This document shows positions 26,458 to 35,316 of a stretch of DNA of 47,395 bases, one piece after another (positions within the stretch are counted from its first letter, which is position 1; each line of letters opens with the position of its first letter). Position numbers and translations under genes: made by a program. The stretch lies in NCBI GenBank assembly GCA_902806335.1, contig CADCWG010000329.1:1-47395 (forward strand). Reading direction: 5' to 3'. The DNA is from an uncultured Thermomicrobiales bacterium. Its GTDB lineage: Bacteria > Chloroflexota > Chloroflexia > Thermomicrobiales > UBA6265. Under the pieces are notes generated by a model. The model saw nothing but the letters and a program-made list of their open reading frames with translations, searched no databases and was not told where the DNA came from.

Positions 26458-27081
26458 TCACAACCCCGGGCCGGCGTCGGCGCCGAGTTCGAGCTCGAGC
26501 TTGCGCAGCCCGAGCCGCAGCCGGGTCTTGACGGTGCCGAGCGGGTCGCCGAGTTCCCGCGCGATCTCCCGCTGCGAGAGGCCACGGAAGTAGGCCAACT
26601 CGATCGCGACCCGCTGCGCGGGGGGCAGACGCGCCATCGCGGACGCCAGCGTCGCGCCGACGTCGCGCAGCCAGACCTCGTCTTCGACGTTCGGCGCCGG
26701 GTCGGCGGCATTGGCCAGCGCGAGGCCGGGGTCCTCGCCGTCGGCGGTCTGCGGCCGCCGCCGCCGCCGGCGAACCTCGTCGATCGCCAGGTTGTGGGTG
26801 ATGCTCAGCAGCCAGGTCACCGGCGCTCCCCGGCCGGGCTGATAGAACCCCGCCCGCTGCCAGACCCGGATGAAGACCTCCTGGACCACCTCCTCGGCGG
26901 CGGGGCGGTCGCCGACGATGCGCAGCGCGAAGGAGAGGACCAGCCGGGCATAGCGGTCGTAGAGCATTTCGAGCGCCCGCGGGTCGCCTTGGGCCACCCC
27001 GGCGAGGGCGGCGATGTCGACCTCCCGGTCGGACCGGGCGGGCGGCTCGGCGACGAGGGGGCGGGCGGCGAGGGTGACCAT
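26458..27081 (-). CDS. ECF sigma factor (RpoE/SigK type)
   Basis: 207 residues from ATG 27081. Region 2 (about 36-107) contains ALEMLYDRYARLVLSFA and the PVTWLLSITHNLAIDEVRR stretch that reads the -10 element; region 4 (about 142-196) has LPPAQRVAIELAYFRGLSQ and a helix-turn-helix, GTVKTRLR, for the -35 element. It resembles the SigK/RskA-controlled group, whose gene is normally followed by a membrane anti-sigma gene. No such gene follows here. Regulon unknown. Confidence 0.9.
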   Translation of the reverse strand: MVTLAARPLVAEPPARSDREVDIAALAGVAQGDPRALEMLYDRYARLVLSFALRIVGDRPAAEEVVQEVFIRVWQRAGFYQPGRGAPVTWLLSITHNLAIDEVRRRRRRPQTADGEDPGLALANAADPAPNVEDEVWLRDVGATLASAMARLPPAQRVAIELAYFRGLSQREIARELGDPLGTVKTRLRLGLRKLELELGADAGPGL

Positions 27082-27942
27082 CCGGACTCCGATCGCGGGG
27101 TTGGAACGGCACTCAAGGCCGGCGGACGACCGCGCGGCCGGGGCGGCGTCGCCAGGAGGCGGTCTCGCCAGGAGACGGTCGAGCCATGGGCGTCGGGCAA
27201 CGATTGGCCCAGCGGGCAGACCCGCCCTGGCCGGCGATGACATCGGACGCCGCGCCGGGCTCCGAGGCCCGGCGCCAAACCCGGTTGACCTCGCCTCCCA
27301 TCGGCCAGAGGTACGACAGCGGTCCGCCGTCGGACCACGGTGTCAGCACCGGCTGCCGGCACCGTGCCCGAGTCGATCGAGCGGACCGGTCGCCCGGCCT
27401 TCGAAGCCGTCGAGGCGCCGGATACGATGATCGTCCGCCCCGCTGTGGGCGGGCTGAGGGCAGCCTGAGCGCTAGCTGAACCGAACCTGATGATCCGATG
27501 AAGGCGGGAGGCCGGCACCAGCGGCTCGGCGGCCGCCGTCGGACGGGCCGCGCCCTCAGTCCGGTGGGCAGGTCACCTGACGGACCGGTAGCCCAGTCGG
27601 GCCTGGCGCGGACATGCTGCCGCGAGGACGGGCCCGCACCGACAAAGCCGGTGCCCCGTCGACGTCCACGAGCACGGCGGTGGTTGCCCGCCCGACGGTC
27701 CTCTTACTCTCGACCGGTGTGACTATCTGAGGGCTGCTGCTCGCCGGGGACCAGAGCGGCCCTCTCATCCGCACTCGGGTCGTTCGGCGGTATCGCGGGC
27801 GTGGGGACGGCCGGGAACGCCCGGGGCGGGCCCCGAGCTCAGGATCAGATCCGGCCGACGCCGGCCGCGGGGCGGCCGGCCGGCCGGCGCCGGTGCGTCG
27901 ACCCGGTTCGGAGGGCCGCGTGTGGCGGTTGCCTGGGACGGG
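27082..27942. other. Long intergenic region, no gene seen
   Basis: About 860 bases between two minus-strand genes. Open frames here are Arg/Pro-rich and lack ribosome-binding sites. I see no RNA gene or clear repeat. Confidence 0.4.
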
Positions 27943-28443
27943 CTACTCGGCCACCGGATCGCGCGGGAGCGAGGCCAGCAAGAGGAGCCCCGTCGCGAAC
28001 TCCTTGCGGCGGAAGAAGGCGCGGATCTCGGCCCAGAGCGCGGGATCGTCTCGGCCGAGCGCGAGCAGGCGGTCGGAGAAGACGACGTCGCCGCGGGCGC
28101 GCAGCTCGGTCATGAACTCGGTCGAGAGCAGGTCGGCGAGGTAGAGCGGACCGACGTCGGCGAACTTCGCGCGGTAGTAGGCCACCAGGCGCGCCAGCTC
28201 TTCCGCTGTCAGCGGCTCGCCGCCCGGGCCACCGAAGGCCCGCCGCCAGTCGACCGCCCCCAGAAACCCATCGAGCAGGTCGACGCGCTCGCCGCTCCCC
28301 TGCGCTGCCCGCGCGCGGTCGACCAGCGCGTCGACCTTTGCCCGGTCGATCGGCAGCTCATGGGGGGTCTCGGGCAGGTCACCGGCCACCGGGTCACCCC
28401 CGAGCCCCGCCGCCCCGTCCCGTCCCACGCCGTCGCTCGTCAC
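27943..28443 (-). CDS. Hypothetical helical protein
   Basis: 166 residues from GTG 28443; the ribosome-binding site is weak (GGCAGG). After a disordered N-terminus (about 1-30) the protein is rich in helices, with LTAEELARLVAYYRAKFADVG and a C-terminal FFRRKEFATGLLLL. No catalytic motif or known domain is recognised. The composition and strong codon bias support a real gene. It is divergent from mreB, about 280 bases apart. Confidence 0.6.
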   Translation of the reverse strand: MTSDGVGRDGAAGLGGDPVAGDLPETPHELPIDRAKVDALVDRARAAQGSGERVDLLDGFLGAVDWRRAFGGPGGEPLTAEELARLVAYYRAKFADVGPLYLADLLSTEFMTELRARGDVVFSDRLLALGRDDPALWAEIRAFFRRKEFATGLLLLASLPRDPVAE

Positions 28444-28570
28444 CGCCTGCCCCCGTGATCGGCGTGGCCGCCCGCCGCGCCGCGACCATCGCGTCTGACC
28501 TCCTGATCCCGGACGATTCTAGCGGGCGCGTCGGGGAGGCGTCCGCGCGGACGAGGGGCACCGGGGTCCA

Positions 28571-28579
28571 TGCTATACT
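28571..28579 (+). promoter_or_regulatory. Extended -10 promoter (TGCTATACT) of mreB
   Basis: TG-C-TATACT about 145 bases before the mreB start. A perfect 12-bp palindrome GTCCGCGCGGAC (28541-28552) occupies the -35 region and could be an operator. Confidence 0.55.
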
Positions 28580-28724
28580 CACCGGCGTCCCCGGTCCGCC
28601 GAACCCGTCGCGCCCACCGGCCGCACGCGCCGACCGGCTCCCAGAGCGTGGCCGCCAGACCGCCCACAAACCACCGCGGCCACCCGTACCAGCCGCTCCA
28701 CTCGCCCCGGGAGGTCTCGTGCCG

Positions 28725-29780
28725 ATGTTTCGCCCGCTGTCCATGCTCTTCGGCTTCTTCAGCCGGGACCTGGGCATTGACCTCGGCACCGCCAACACGC
28801 TGGTCTACGTCCGCGGCAAGGGGATCGTGATCTCGGAGCCCTCGGTCGTCGCCATCGAGACCAAGTCCCGCCGCGCGATCACGGTCGGCGTCGAAGCCAA
28901 GGCCATGGTCGGCAAGACGCCCGAGTCGGTGATCGCGGTCCGACCGCTCAAGGACGGGGTGATCGCGGACTTCGACACCGTCGAGATGATGCTCCACTAC
29001 TTCATCAAGAAGGTGCACATGCAGCGCCTGATGGCGCCGCACCCGCGCGTCGTGATCGGGATCCCGAGCGGGGTGACCGAGGTCGAGAAGCGGGCCGCCA
29101 AGGACGCGGCGCTCTCGGCCGGCGCGCGCGAGGCCTACACGATCGAGGAGCCGATGGCCGCCGCGATCGGCGCCGGGCTGCCGATCAACGAGCCGATCGG
29201 GAGCATGATCGTCGACATCGGCGGCGGCACGACCGAGGTCGCGGTGATCTCGCTCGGCGGCATCGTCGTCAACCACTCGCTGCGGGTGGCCGGCGACGAG
29301 ATCGACGACGCGATCGTCCAGTACGCCCGCCGCGACCACAACCTCGTGATCGGGGAGCGCACCGCCGAGAACGCCAAGATGGCGGCCGGCTCGGCCTACC
29401 CGCTCGAGGAGGAGGTCCGCGTGATGCTGCGCGGGCGCGACCTGCTGACCGGGCTGCCGAAGTCGGTCGAGGTCTCCTCGGTCGAGCTGCGCGACGCGAT
29501 CTCCCAGCCGGTGAACACGATCATCGAGGTGGTCAAGACCGCGATCGAGGAGACCCCGCCCGAGCTCGTCGCCGACATCATGGAGCACGGCGTGACCCTC
29601 GCCGGCGGCGGCGCGCTTCTGCTCGGGCTCGACCGCCGGCTCCAGAACGAGCTCCGAATGCCCGTCTACCGCGCCGAGGACCCGCTCACCTGCGTCGCGC
29701 GGGGGACGGGCCGCGTCGCGGAAGCCCTTCACCTCTACCAGCGGGCGCTGGCCGGCGGGCAGGAGCTGCGGCGGTCGTAG
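28725..29780 (+). CDS. mreB: Rod shape-determining protein MreB
   Basis: 351 residues. An actin-like ATPase that forms membrane-associated filaments guiding the elongation machinery. Phosphate 1 motif DLGTANT and phosphate 2 motif DIGGGTTE are intact, as are SGVTEVEKRA and the adenosine motif GGGALLLGLDRR. The amphipathic N-terminus (LFGFFSRDLG) fits membrane binding. GGGAGG precedes both GTG 28719 and ATG 28725; either could start the protein. No mreC, mreD or rod genes follow: a terminator closes the gene immediately, so it is transcribed alone. Confidence 0.95.
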   Translation: MFRPLSMLFGFFSRDLGIDLGTANTLVYVRGKGIVISEPSVVAIETKSRRAITVGVEAKAMVGKTPESVIAVRPLKDGVIADFDTVEMMLHYFIKKVHMQRLMAPHPRVVIGIPSGVTEVEKRAAKDAALSAGAREAYTIEEPMAAAIGAGLPINEPIGSMIVDIGGGTTEVAVISLGGIVVNHSLRVAGDEIDDAIVQYARRDHNLVIGERTAENAKMAAGSAYPLEEEVRVMLRGRDLLTGLPKSVEVSSVELRDAISQPVNTIIEVVKTAIEETPPELVADIMEHGVTLAGGGALLLGLDRRLQNELRMPVYRAEDPLTCVARGTGRVAEALHLYQRALAGGQELRRS

Positions 29781-29837
29781 GTCGCCGGCCCCGGCAGACG
29801 GCCCAGGGGTGGCGTCCATCCTGGACCAGGGTGAGCG

Positions 29838-29873
29838 AAGCCCCCTCTCCCGATCGCGGGAGAGGGGGCTTTT
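29838..29873 (+). terminator. Rho-independent terminator of mreB
   Basis: Perfect 15-bp stem (29838-29852 with 29857-29871), loop ATCG, followed by a T run. The best intrinsic terminator in the window. Confidence 0.92.
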
Positions 29874-30372
29874 CCTAGCACGAGGAATCCGGGTGACCGC
29901 CGGGTCGTCGCCCGCCGGCTCCGCGGCCGGCATCGGCCGGCATCGGTCGGCTTCGTGCCCAGCCTCCAACCGCGGAGCTTGCCCCGGCCGGTCCCGGGGA
30001 CGAGCGGGGCCCCGATACCGCGGTACGACCGGAATCCGGATCAGGGTCGGGGTTGAGCTGAACGCGGCGAGCCGACCGACGCGGCAGTTCGCCCTGTCGA
30101 TGGGACGCCTGACCGGCCACCGTGGGGAGCGATGGGCGAGCCGATCCGCGGCCGTGGCGGGGACCGGACCCGCTTGCGGGTCTGTCGCCTGGGCGACCGT
30201 TCTGCTATACCTCCGGCCGACGGTCGGCGGCCGGCATCCGCCCGGCGATTCGGCGGCGACGACCGGGACCGTGCGCGGAGCGGGCGCGCCGGGTGGCAGC
30301 GCGACCTGTCCGATGCCGGTCCCGCGGCCGGATGCCGGGCATGGTCCAACCCGGCGGAAGCGGGAGGACACC
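29874..30372. other. Intergenic region upstream of the cyclase gene
   Basis: It contains an AATCCGGGTGACCGCC motif near 29886 shared with other intergenic regions, and an extended -10 box at 30203-30211. No gene is seen. Confidence 0.4.
30203..30211 (+). promoter_or_regulatory. Candidate extended -10 (TGCTATACC)
   Basis: Same extended -10 pattern as upstream of mreB, about 160 bases before the GTG at 30373. No clear -35 box. Confidence 0.45.
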
Positions 30373-31257
30373 GTGGCGATCCCCCAAACCGAGCGTCCAT
30401 CGGCACCGCCGCCCGACGGGGACGGTCACGGTCCCCAGGCCTCTGCCCTCGCCGCCGCCCTGACCGGCGCCGAGATGATCGACCTCAGCGTGACGCTGGC
30501 CGAGGAGATGCCGGCCGCCTGGCCGGGCCACATGCCCTTCCAGCGCAAGGTCTTCAACTGGTACGCCAGCCGCACCGACCAGATCCAGCCCATCCACGGC
30601 TTCCGCGGCGGCTACCAGACCGCCTGGTGGACGATCGACGAGCACACCGGCACCCACTTCGACGCCGCGACCCACTTCGTCCCGCCGCCCGACTCGGGAC
30701 TCCCCGGTGCCTCGCCGCTCGGCCTCGAGACCGGCGACCGCGTCGCCCTCGACCGCCTCGTGGGGCCGGCGGCGGTGATCGACGCCGGCCACCTCTTCGG
30801 GCAGGGCGCCCCCGGCGAGAGCCCCGAGATCCCGGTCGCGGTCGTCCGCGCCTGGGAGGAGCGCCACGGCGCGCTTCGTCCCGGCGAGGTGGTCCTGCTG
30901 CGCACGGGCTGGGACGCGCACTACCGGCCCGTCACCGAGGGCGGCGCCGCCTTCTGCGCCGATCCCGTCGCCCGGGGGCATGGGCCGGGGTGGCCGACGC
31001 CGGAGATCCCACTTCTCGCCCACCTCCTCGAGCGCGGGGTACGCACGGTCGGCATCGACGGCGCGAGCATGGGCTCGTCCCACAACGGCGGTCCGCTCCA
31101 CCAGTGGGGCCTCGGCCGCGGGATGCTGTTCGTCGAGCAGCTGAGCGGTCTCGATCGCCTGCCGGCCCGCGGCGCCTTCTTCGTCTTCCTCCCTGTCAAG
31201 GTCGCCGGGTCGTCCGGAGGCCCAGGGCGCGCGGTCGCGTTCGTGCCCCGCCAGTGA
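30373..31257 (+). CDS. Cyclase family protein (kynurenine formamidase-like)
   Basis: 294 residues from GTG 30373, with GGGAGGAC just upstream. The metal-binding motif of the cyclase/KynB family is complete: HTGTHFDAATHF (His91, His95, Asp97, His101). IDLSVTLAEEMP at the start and GIDGASMGSSHNGGPLH near the C-terminus are also family hallmarks. Such enzymes hydrolyse amides or lactones (N-formylkynurenine, isatin) or cyclise polyketides. No tryptophan-degradation gene is adjacent, so the substrate is open. Confidence 0.88.
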   Translation: MAIPQTERPSAPPPDGDGHGPQASALAAALTGAEMIDLSVTLAEEMPAAWPGHMPFQRKVFNWYASRTDQIQPIHGFRGGYQTAWWTIDEHTGTHFDAATHFVPPPDSGLPGASPLGLETGDRVALDRLVGPAAVIDAGHLFGQGAPGESPEIPVAVVRAWEERHGALRPGEVVLLRTGWDAHYRPVTEGGAAFCADPVARGHGPGWPTPEIPLLAHLLERGVRTVGIDGASMGSSHNGGPLHQWGLGRGMLFVEQLSGLDRLPARGAFFVFLPVKVAGSSGGPGRAVAFVPRQ

Positions 31258-31816
31258 CCCCGCGCCCCCCAACGGCGACAGGTCGCCCGCCGCCAGCGCC
31301 GAGCGCGAGTGCCAGACTGCCGGGGGCGAGGATCGCTCGGCGCGTCGTCGTGACCCACCCGGCGCCACGCCCAGACGTAGCCGAGGGGTTCAGCGTCCGG
31401 CCGTGGTCCTCACCCTGCCCGCGGATCGGGTTCCCGTCGCGATCGGCGGGCGCCCCCGCCGACGGTTCGGGTCGAGCGTCGGTGCTCCCGACCATCACCG
31501 CCGTCTGCGCCGCCCCCTTGCCCCTCGACGTCCGTCGCCCGGCCGACCTTCACTCTGACCGGTCGATCGGCTTGTAGCCGGTCGCCGCCGACTCCCCCGC
31601 TGGCGTGCCGCGGCAGGTTCCGTCGGGGGCCACGGATGCCCGGGAAGTCCGCGCGAGTGTCGCCCAGCGTACGCAGAGTGTGGCCAACGCACGCAGAGTG
31701 TGGCCAACGCACGGGCACTGGCCGGGCCCGTGCGGCAGCTTGGTCCGTGGGTCGCCACCCTGGGCGGCCCGACGACGCCCACGCGCCGCGCCGGCGCCAC
31801 CCCGGAGAGAGCCCGA
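31258..31816. other. Intergenic region with a 20-bp tandem repeat
   Basis: No gene seen in about 560 bases. Contains the direct repeat at 31671-31710, described separately. Confidence 0.4.
31671..31710. repeat. Two perfect 20-bp tandem repeats before the hydrolase gene
   Basis: ACGCAGAGTGTGGCCAACGC occurs twice without a gap, and a degraded third copy (GAGTGTCGCCCAGCG) precedes it at about 31655-31669. It ends about 105 bases before the ATG at 31817. The spacing of about two helical turns suits a regulator binding site. Confidence 0.75.
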
Positions 31817-32818
31817 ATGGACGGACGCCACCGCCTCGCCGAGCTCAACCAGATCCAGCGCTACCTGGTCCACGAGTTCGTCGAGGACTACGAAGACGGG
31901 ATCATGTCCCGGCGCGACCTCGTCCGCCGCGTCCTCCACATCACCGGTGGCGTCGCCGCCACAGCGACGGTCCTGACCACCCTCGGCGTCGAGGCATCGG
32001 CCGCCGCCGCGCAGGGCGGCGGCACGCCCGTCCCGCCCACGGATCCCCGGAGCCCGCTCACCGTGCCCGCGGACGACCCCCGCGTCAGCGCGGGCGACAT
32101 CACGTTCGCCGGCCCGGACGGCGCGACGATCATGGCCTACGAGGCGCGGCCGTCCGCCGCCGCGACGCCGGCCCCCGGCACGCCGACGGCCGGCGGGAGC
32201 GCCCCGTTTCCGGTGGTGCTGGTCTGCCACGAGAACCGCGGGCTGACCGACCACATCCGCGACGTCACCCGCCGCTTCGCGGCGACCGGCTACCTCGCCT
32301 GCGCGGTCGACCTCCTCAGCCGCGAGGGCGGCACCGCCGCCGTCCCGGATCCGTCCGCCATCCCCGGGATCCTCAGCGACGGTGACCCCGCCCGCCACGT
32401 CGCGGACTTCCAGGCGGCCATCGCCCACTACCAGACCGTTCCCGACGCCGACGCGACGCGGATCGCGATGAACGGGTACTGCTTCGGCGGCGGGATCACC
32501 TGGCGAACGGTCCAGGCCGCGCCGGAGATCCGCGCCGCCGCCCCCTTCTACGGCCCACCGCCGCCGCTCGACCAGGTGCCGAACATCAGCGCCGCGGTGC
32601 TCGGCGTCTATGCCGAGGACCCGAACGACTTCGCCAACGAGGGCCGCGACGAGCTGGCCGCCGCGCTCGAGGCCGCCGGCGTGACCCACGAGATCCGCGT
32701 CTACCCCGGCACCCAGCACGCCTTCCACAACGACACCGGGCAGCGCTACAACGAGGTCCAGGCGCTCGTCGCCTGGTCCGACACGCTCGCCTGGTTCGCC
32801 GAGCACCTCCAGGCCTGA
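31817..32818 (+). CDS. Tat-exported dienelactone hydrolase family protein
   Basis: 333 residues from ATG 31817 with GGAGAG upstream. An unusual 29-residue N-terminus precedes a twin-arginine signal (MSRRDLVRRVLHITGG) and a hydrophobic stretch ending near residue 62. The alpha/beta-hydrolase domain (about 85-330) has the DLH nucleophile motif GYCFGG (Cys222), YAEDPNDF containing the acid, and HAFHND (His301). The protein is therefore predicted to act outside the membrane, unlike classical cytosolic ClcD. Substrate unknown. Confidence 0.88.
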   Translation: MDGRHRLAELNQIQRYLVHEFVEDYEDGIMSRRDLVRRVLHITGGVAATATVLTTLGVEASAAAAQGGGTPVPPTDPRSPLTVPADDPRVSAGDITFAGPDGATIMAYEARPSAAATPAPGTPTAGGSAPFPVVLVCHENRGLTDHIRDVTRRFAATGYLACAVDLLSREGGTAAVPDPSAIPGILSDGDPARHVADFQAAIAHYQTVPDADATRIAMNGYCFGGGITWRTVQAAPEIRAAAPFYGPPPPLDQVPNISAAVLGVYAEDPNDFANEGRDELAAALEAAGVTHEIRVYPGTQHAFHNDTGQRYNEVQALVAWSDTLAWFAEHLQA

Positions 32819-32858
32819 ACCGAGCACCCACCGGCCAGTGGGTTTCGTCGCCGCCGTG

Positions 32859-32883
32859 CGGAGCCGGACGTGAACCGGCTCCG
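32859..32883 (+). terminator. 9-bp hairpin after the DLH gene
   Basis: CGGAGCCGG and CCGGCTCCG around a 7-nt loop, 40 bases after the stop. No T tract. Confidence 0.5.
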
Positions 32884-33020
32884 TCCCGGGCCGGTGAACC
32901 TCTCAGGGTGACCCCCAAGGGGACGCCCAGCCGGGGCGTACCGCGGCACCACGACTCGTCGATCGATCGCCACGGGCATCCCAACGACGACCACCAGGTC
33001 TCCGATTCCATACGGACCCC

Positions 33021-33052
33021 GACGCGCCGGCCCACCCCTGGGCCGGCGCGTC
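33021..33052 (+). terminator. 14-bp hairpin between the DLH and selenoprotein-like genes
   Basis: Perfect 14-bp stem (33021-33034 with 33039-33052), loop CCCC. It could be a second terminator for the DLH gene or a leader structure of the gene at 33161. No gene lies in 32819-33160. Confidence 0.6.
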
Positions 33053-33160
33053 GCGTCTGCACGAACGGGTGCCCCGAGGTGGAACGGGGCATGCACCCCC
33101 ACGGCCGGCGCCGGGGCGGACGCCATCGGGTCGATCGACACGGACGAGGGGAATCGGCGG

Positions 33161-33769
33161 GTGATCAAGATACGGACCTCCAGCCCCCGCGGGCTGCTGA
33201 CCGCGGCAGACGGCCGCTCGGTGAACGGCCTCGTCCCCGGGCGCCCGGCGCCGGATGCCCTGGTTCGCGACGGCGAGGGGCACGAGGTCCGGCTCGCCGA
33301 CCTCTGGCCGGCCGCGCCGAAGGCGACCGCCCTCGTCTTCTTCCGCCACTTCGGCTGACCGCTCTGCCGCGAGCAGGCGGCGCAGTTGCGCCGCGACCAC
33401 GGCCGCTTTGAGGCGGCGGGGTCGGCGATCGTCGCCGTCGGCCAGGGCTCGCCCGACGACACCGCCCGCTTCGCCGCCGACCTGGAGCTCCCCTACCCGG
33501 TGCTGGCCGACCCGGACCGAGTTGCCTACCGCGCCTATGGGCTGGTCACGGGGGGTCTTGGGGCGCTCGCTGGTCCGGCGGCGGGCCGGGGCTACCTCCG
33601 GGCGGTCCTCGGCGGCGCTGGCGGGGGAAGGATGGTCGGCGACGCCCGACAGCTCCCGGGCGCCTTCGTCGTCGACCAGACCGGTACCCTGCGCTACGCC
33701 CACCCCGCGACCCACGCCGCCGACACCCCGTCGGCCGAGGAGCTGCTCGCGGTCGTCACTGGCCTCTGA
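33161..33769 (+). CDS. Putative selenoprotein: SelL/SelU-like peroxiredoxin with in-frame TGA (Sec66)
   Basis: 202 codons from GTG 33161 (GAGGGG upstream), interrupted only by TGA at 33356-33358, codon 66. The frame reads ALVFFRHFG-TGA-PLCREQAAQLR. In the AhpC-TSA_2 / SelL-SelU-like thioredoxin-fold family this motif is FxRHFGCxxCRE, so the TGA sits exactly where the peroxidatic Cys belongs and gives a U-x-x-C motif (Cys69). The rest is a normal peroxiredoxin-like domain: VAVGQGSPDDTARFAADLELPYPVL, then GAFVVDQTGTLRYAH. A hairpin 27 nt after TGA fits a bacterial SECIS. Seen: TGA, frame continuity, motif. Inferred: selenocysteine insertion. Alternatives are a nonsense mutation or a read error, but a random stop would rarely hit this one residue. 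No selA/B/C/D genes are in the window. Confidence 0.82.
33377..33394 (+). promoter_or_regulatory. SECIS-like stem-loop downstream of the in-frame TGA
   Basis: GCGGCGC-AGTT-GCGCCGC: a perfect 7-bp stem with a 4-nt loop whose second base is G (33385), 27 nt after the TGA. Bacterial SECIS elements lie within the coding sequence about 16-37 nt after UGA, with a G among the first two loop bases; both conditions hold. In a GC-rich genome such hairpins also occur by chance. Confidence 0.6.
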
Positions 33770-34374
33770 CCCGTCCCCTCGGCGCGAGGGCGGATCGCTG
33801 CTCGCCCAGTGCCAGGGGAGCCGGCCGCCGACCGCCGCGTCGCGCCGCCAACACGAGATCCGGCTGTTCGGTGGCGGTGTCGGGGGCGCTCCGGCGGGAG
33901 CAGACTGCGGACCCGCCCGGCGACGCCATCGCAGCCGCCCGGACCTCGGGTCGAGCGGCCCCCGGGCGGCTGCGGTGGCGTCGGCACCTGCCAACCGCAG
34001 CCGGCTTTGGCCGGGTTTGCTGCCGAGCCCCGGGCTCGGCCCCGGACGGGCCCGGCTGTCCCCGCGTCCCCGGATTCCTCCCCTGATCAGACGGTTTCCC
34101 GATCTCGGATCATGACCCGGTGGGAACCAGCGGGCGACCACGGGGAGGACCGACCGTCGTCCGGAACGGTCCCGGCTGGGCACACGTCGTTTCCCTGCGG
34201 AGGCGATCAGGTTCGTGCTCTGGCAGGGACCGCGATCCGAACGCGAGCACCCGCAGGTCTCCGCGTCGACCCCGGCCCAGGATCTGCGGCGCCTTTATCC
34301 TCGGCGGACTGGCTCGGACGTCTCCCCGCGGAGCGTAGCGCGGCGCGGTCGGGTCGGCGGCACCGACGGTCGGA
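33770..34374. other. Convergent intergenic region
   Basis: About 600 bases between the selenoprotein-like gene and aroE. A near-perfect palindrome GCCGAGCCC-C-GGGCTCGGC (34022-34040) is present. No gene is seen. Confidence 0.4.
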
Positions 34375-35316
34375 TCAGCCGGTCGTCGCCCGGTCCCGGT
34401 CCGATGCCGACGCGCCGGTGCCGCCTCCGTCGCGAGCCTGTTCCGCCGCCGCCCGCATTGCCGCGACCGGCGCCAACCGCCCGGTCCAGAGCTCCAGCGC
34501 CCTCGCCCCCTGGTGGACGAGCATGCCCAGGCCGTCGGCGGCGGCCAGTCCCCGCGCACGCGCCGCAGCCAGCAGCGCCGTATCCCGATAGGTCAAGTCG
34601 TAGACGACGGCGTCACCACCCAGGCAATCGAGCAGGTCGAGCGGCAGGGGCGTCTCGTCCGCATGCCAGCCGGCGGCGGTGGCGTTCACGAGCAGGGAGC
34701 AGCGCGCCACCTCGCCGGCAAGGGTGGTGGCATCGGTCCCGACGACCCGGACGGGGGTCGGGGCGAGGTCCGCCGCCAGGCGACGCGCCCGCTCGGGGTC
34801 GCGGTTGGCGACGGTGATCGACGCCACCGCCAGGCCCTCGAGCGCGAGGACGACGGCCCGGGCCGCGCCCCCGGCCCCGAGCACAAGGGCGGCCCGGCCG
34901 GCGATGTCGGCGCGGGCCTCGGTGAGCGCGAGGGAGAAGCCCGCGACGTCGGTGTTGTCCCCGCTCAGGCGCCCGTCGCGGTGGACGACGGTGTTGACCG
35001 CCCCCGCCCGGCGCGCGAGCGGCGAGACCGTGTCGAGCAGCGCCATCACCGCCTGCTTGTGGGGCACGGTCACGTTCGCGCCGAGCACATCCGGCGCCCG
35101 CAGCGAGGCGACGCGGGCCGGCAGCTCGGCGGCCGGCGTGTGCCAGCGGACGTAGGTCGCGTCCAGCCCGAGCGCCCGCAGCGCCGCTCCGTGGAGCGCC
35201 GGCGAGAGCGAGTGGCCGACCGGGTCGCCGATCACGCCGAGCCGAAGCGGGCCGGGTGGCAGCGCCGGCGACGCCGAGCGCTGGCCGTCGGCGGACGGTT
35301 CGTTCGGGTCGGTCAC
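34375..35316 (-). CDS. aroE: Shikimate dehydrogenase
   Basis: 313 residues from GTG 35316, whose first bases overlap the TGA of mltG (GTGA), so translation is coupled. Reduces 3-dehydroshikimate to shikimate with NADPH. Substrate-site motifs: GHSLSPALH (34-42), NVTVPHK with catalytic Lys87, and GDNTDVAGF with Asp123. The nucleotide site GAGGAARAVV follows at about 148, and the C-terminal DGLGMLVHQGARALELW is typical. Other aro genes are not nearby. Confidence 0.95.
   Translation of the reverse strand: MTDPNEPSADGQRSASPALPPGPLRLGVIGDPVGHSLSPALHGAALRALGLDATYVRWHTPAAELPARVASLRAPDVLGANVTVPHKQAVMALLDTVSPLARRAGAVNTVVHRDGRLSGDNTDVAGFSLALTEARADIAGRAALVLGAGGAARAVVLALEGLAVASITVANRDPERARRLAADLAPTPVRVVGTDATTLAGEVARCSLLVNATAAGWHADETPLPLDLLDCLGGDAVVYDLTYRDTALLAAARARGLAAADGLGMLVHQGARALELWTGRLAPVAAMRAAAEQARDGGGTGASASDRDRATTG

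Noticed and set aside
27498-27722. Small plus-strand open frame in the gap before 27943
   Set aside because: Arg/Pro-rich, no ribosome-binding site, and typical of noncoding GC-rich sequence here.
31671-31710. Iterons of a plasmid-type origin
   Set aside because: Only two full copies, no AT-rich segment, and no Rep gene nearby.
33161-33358. Treating the selenoprotein-like gene as two separate small genes
   Set aside because: The second part has no start signal, continues in the same frame, and the two halves together form one family-typical domain.
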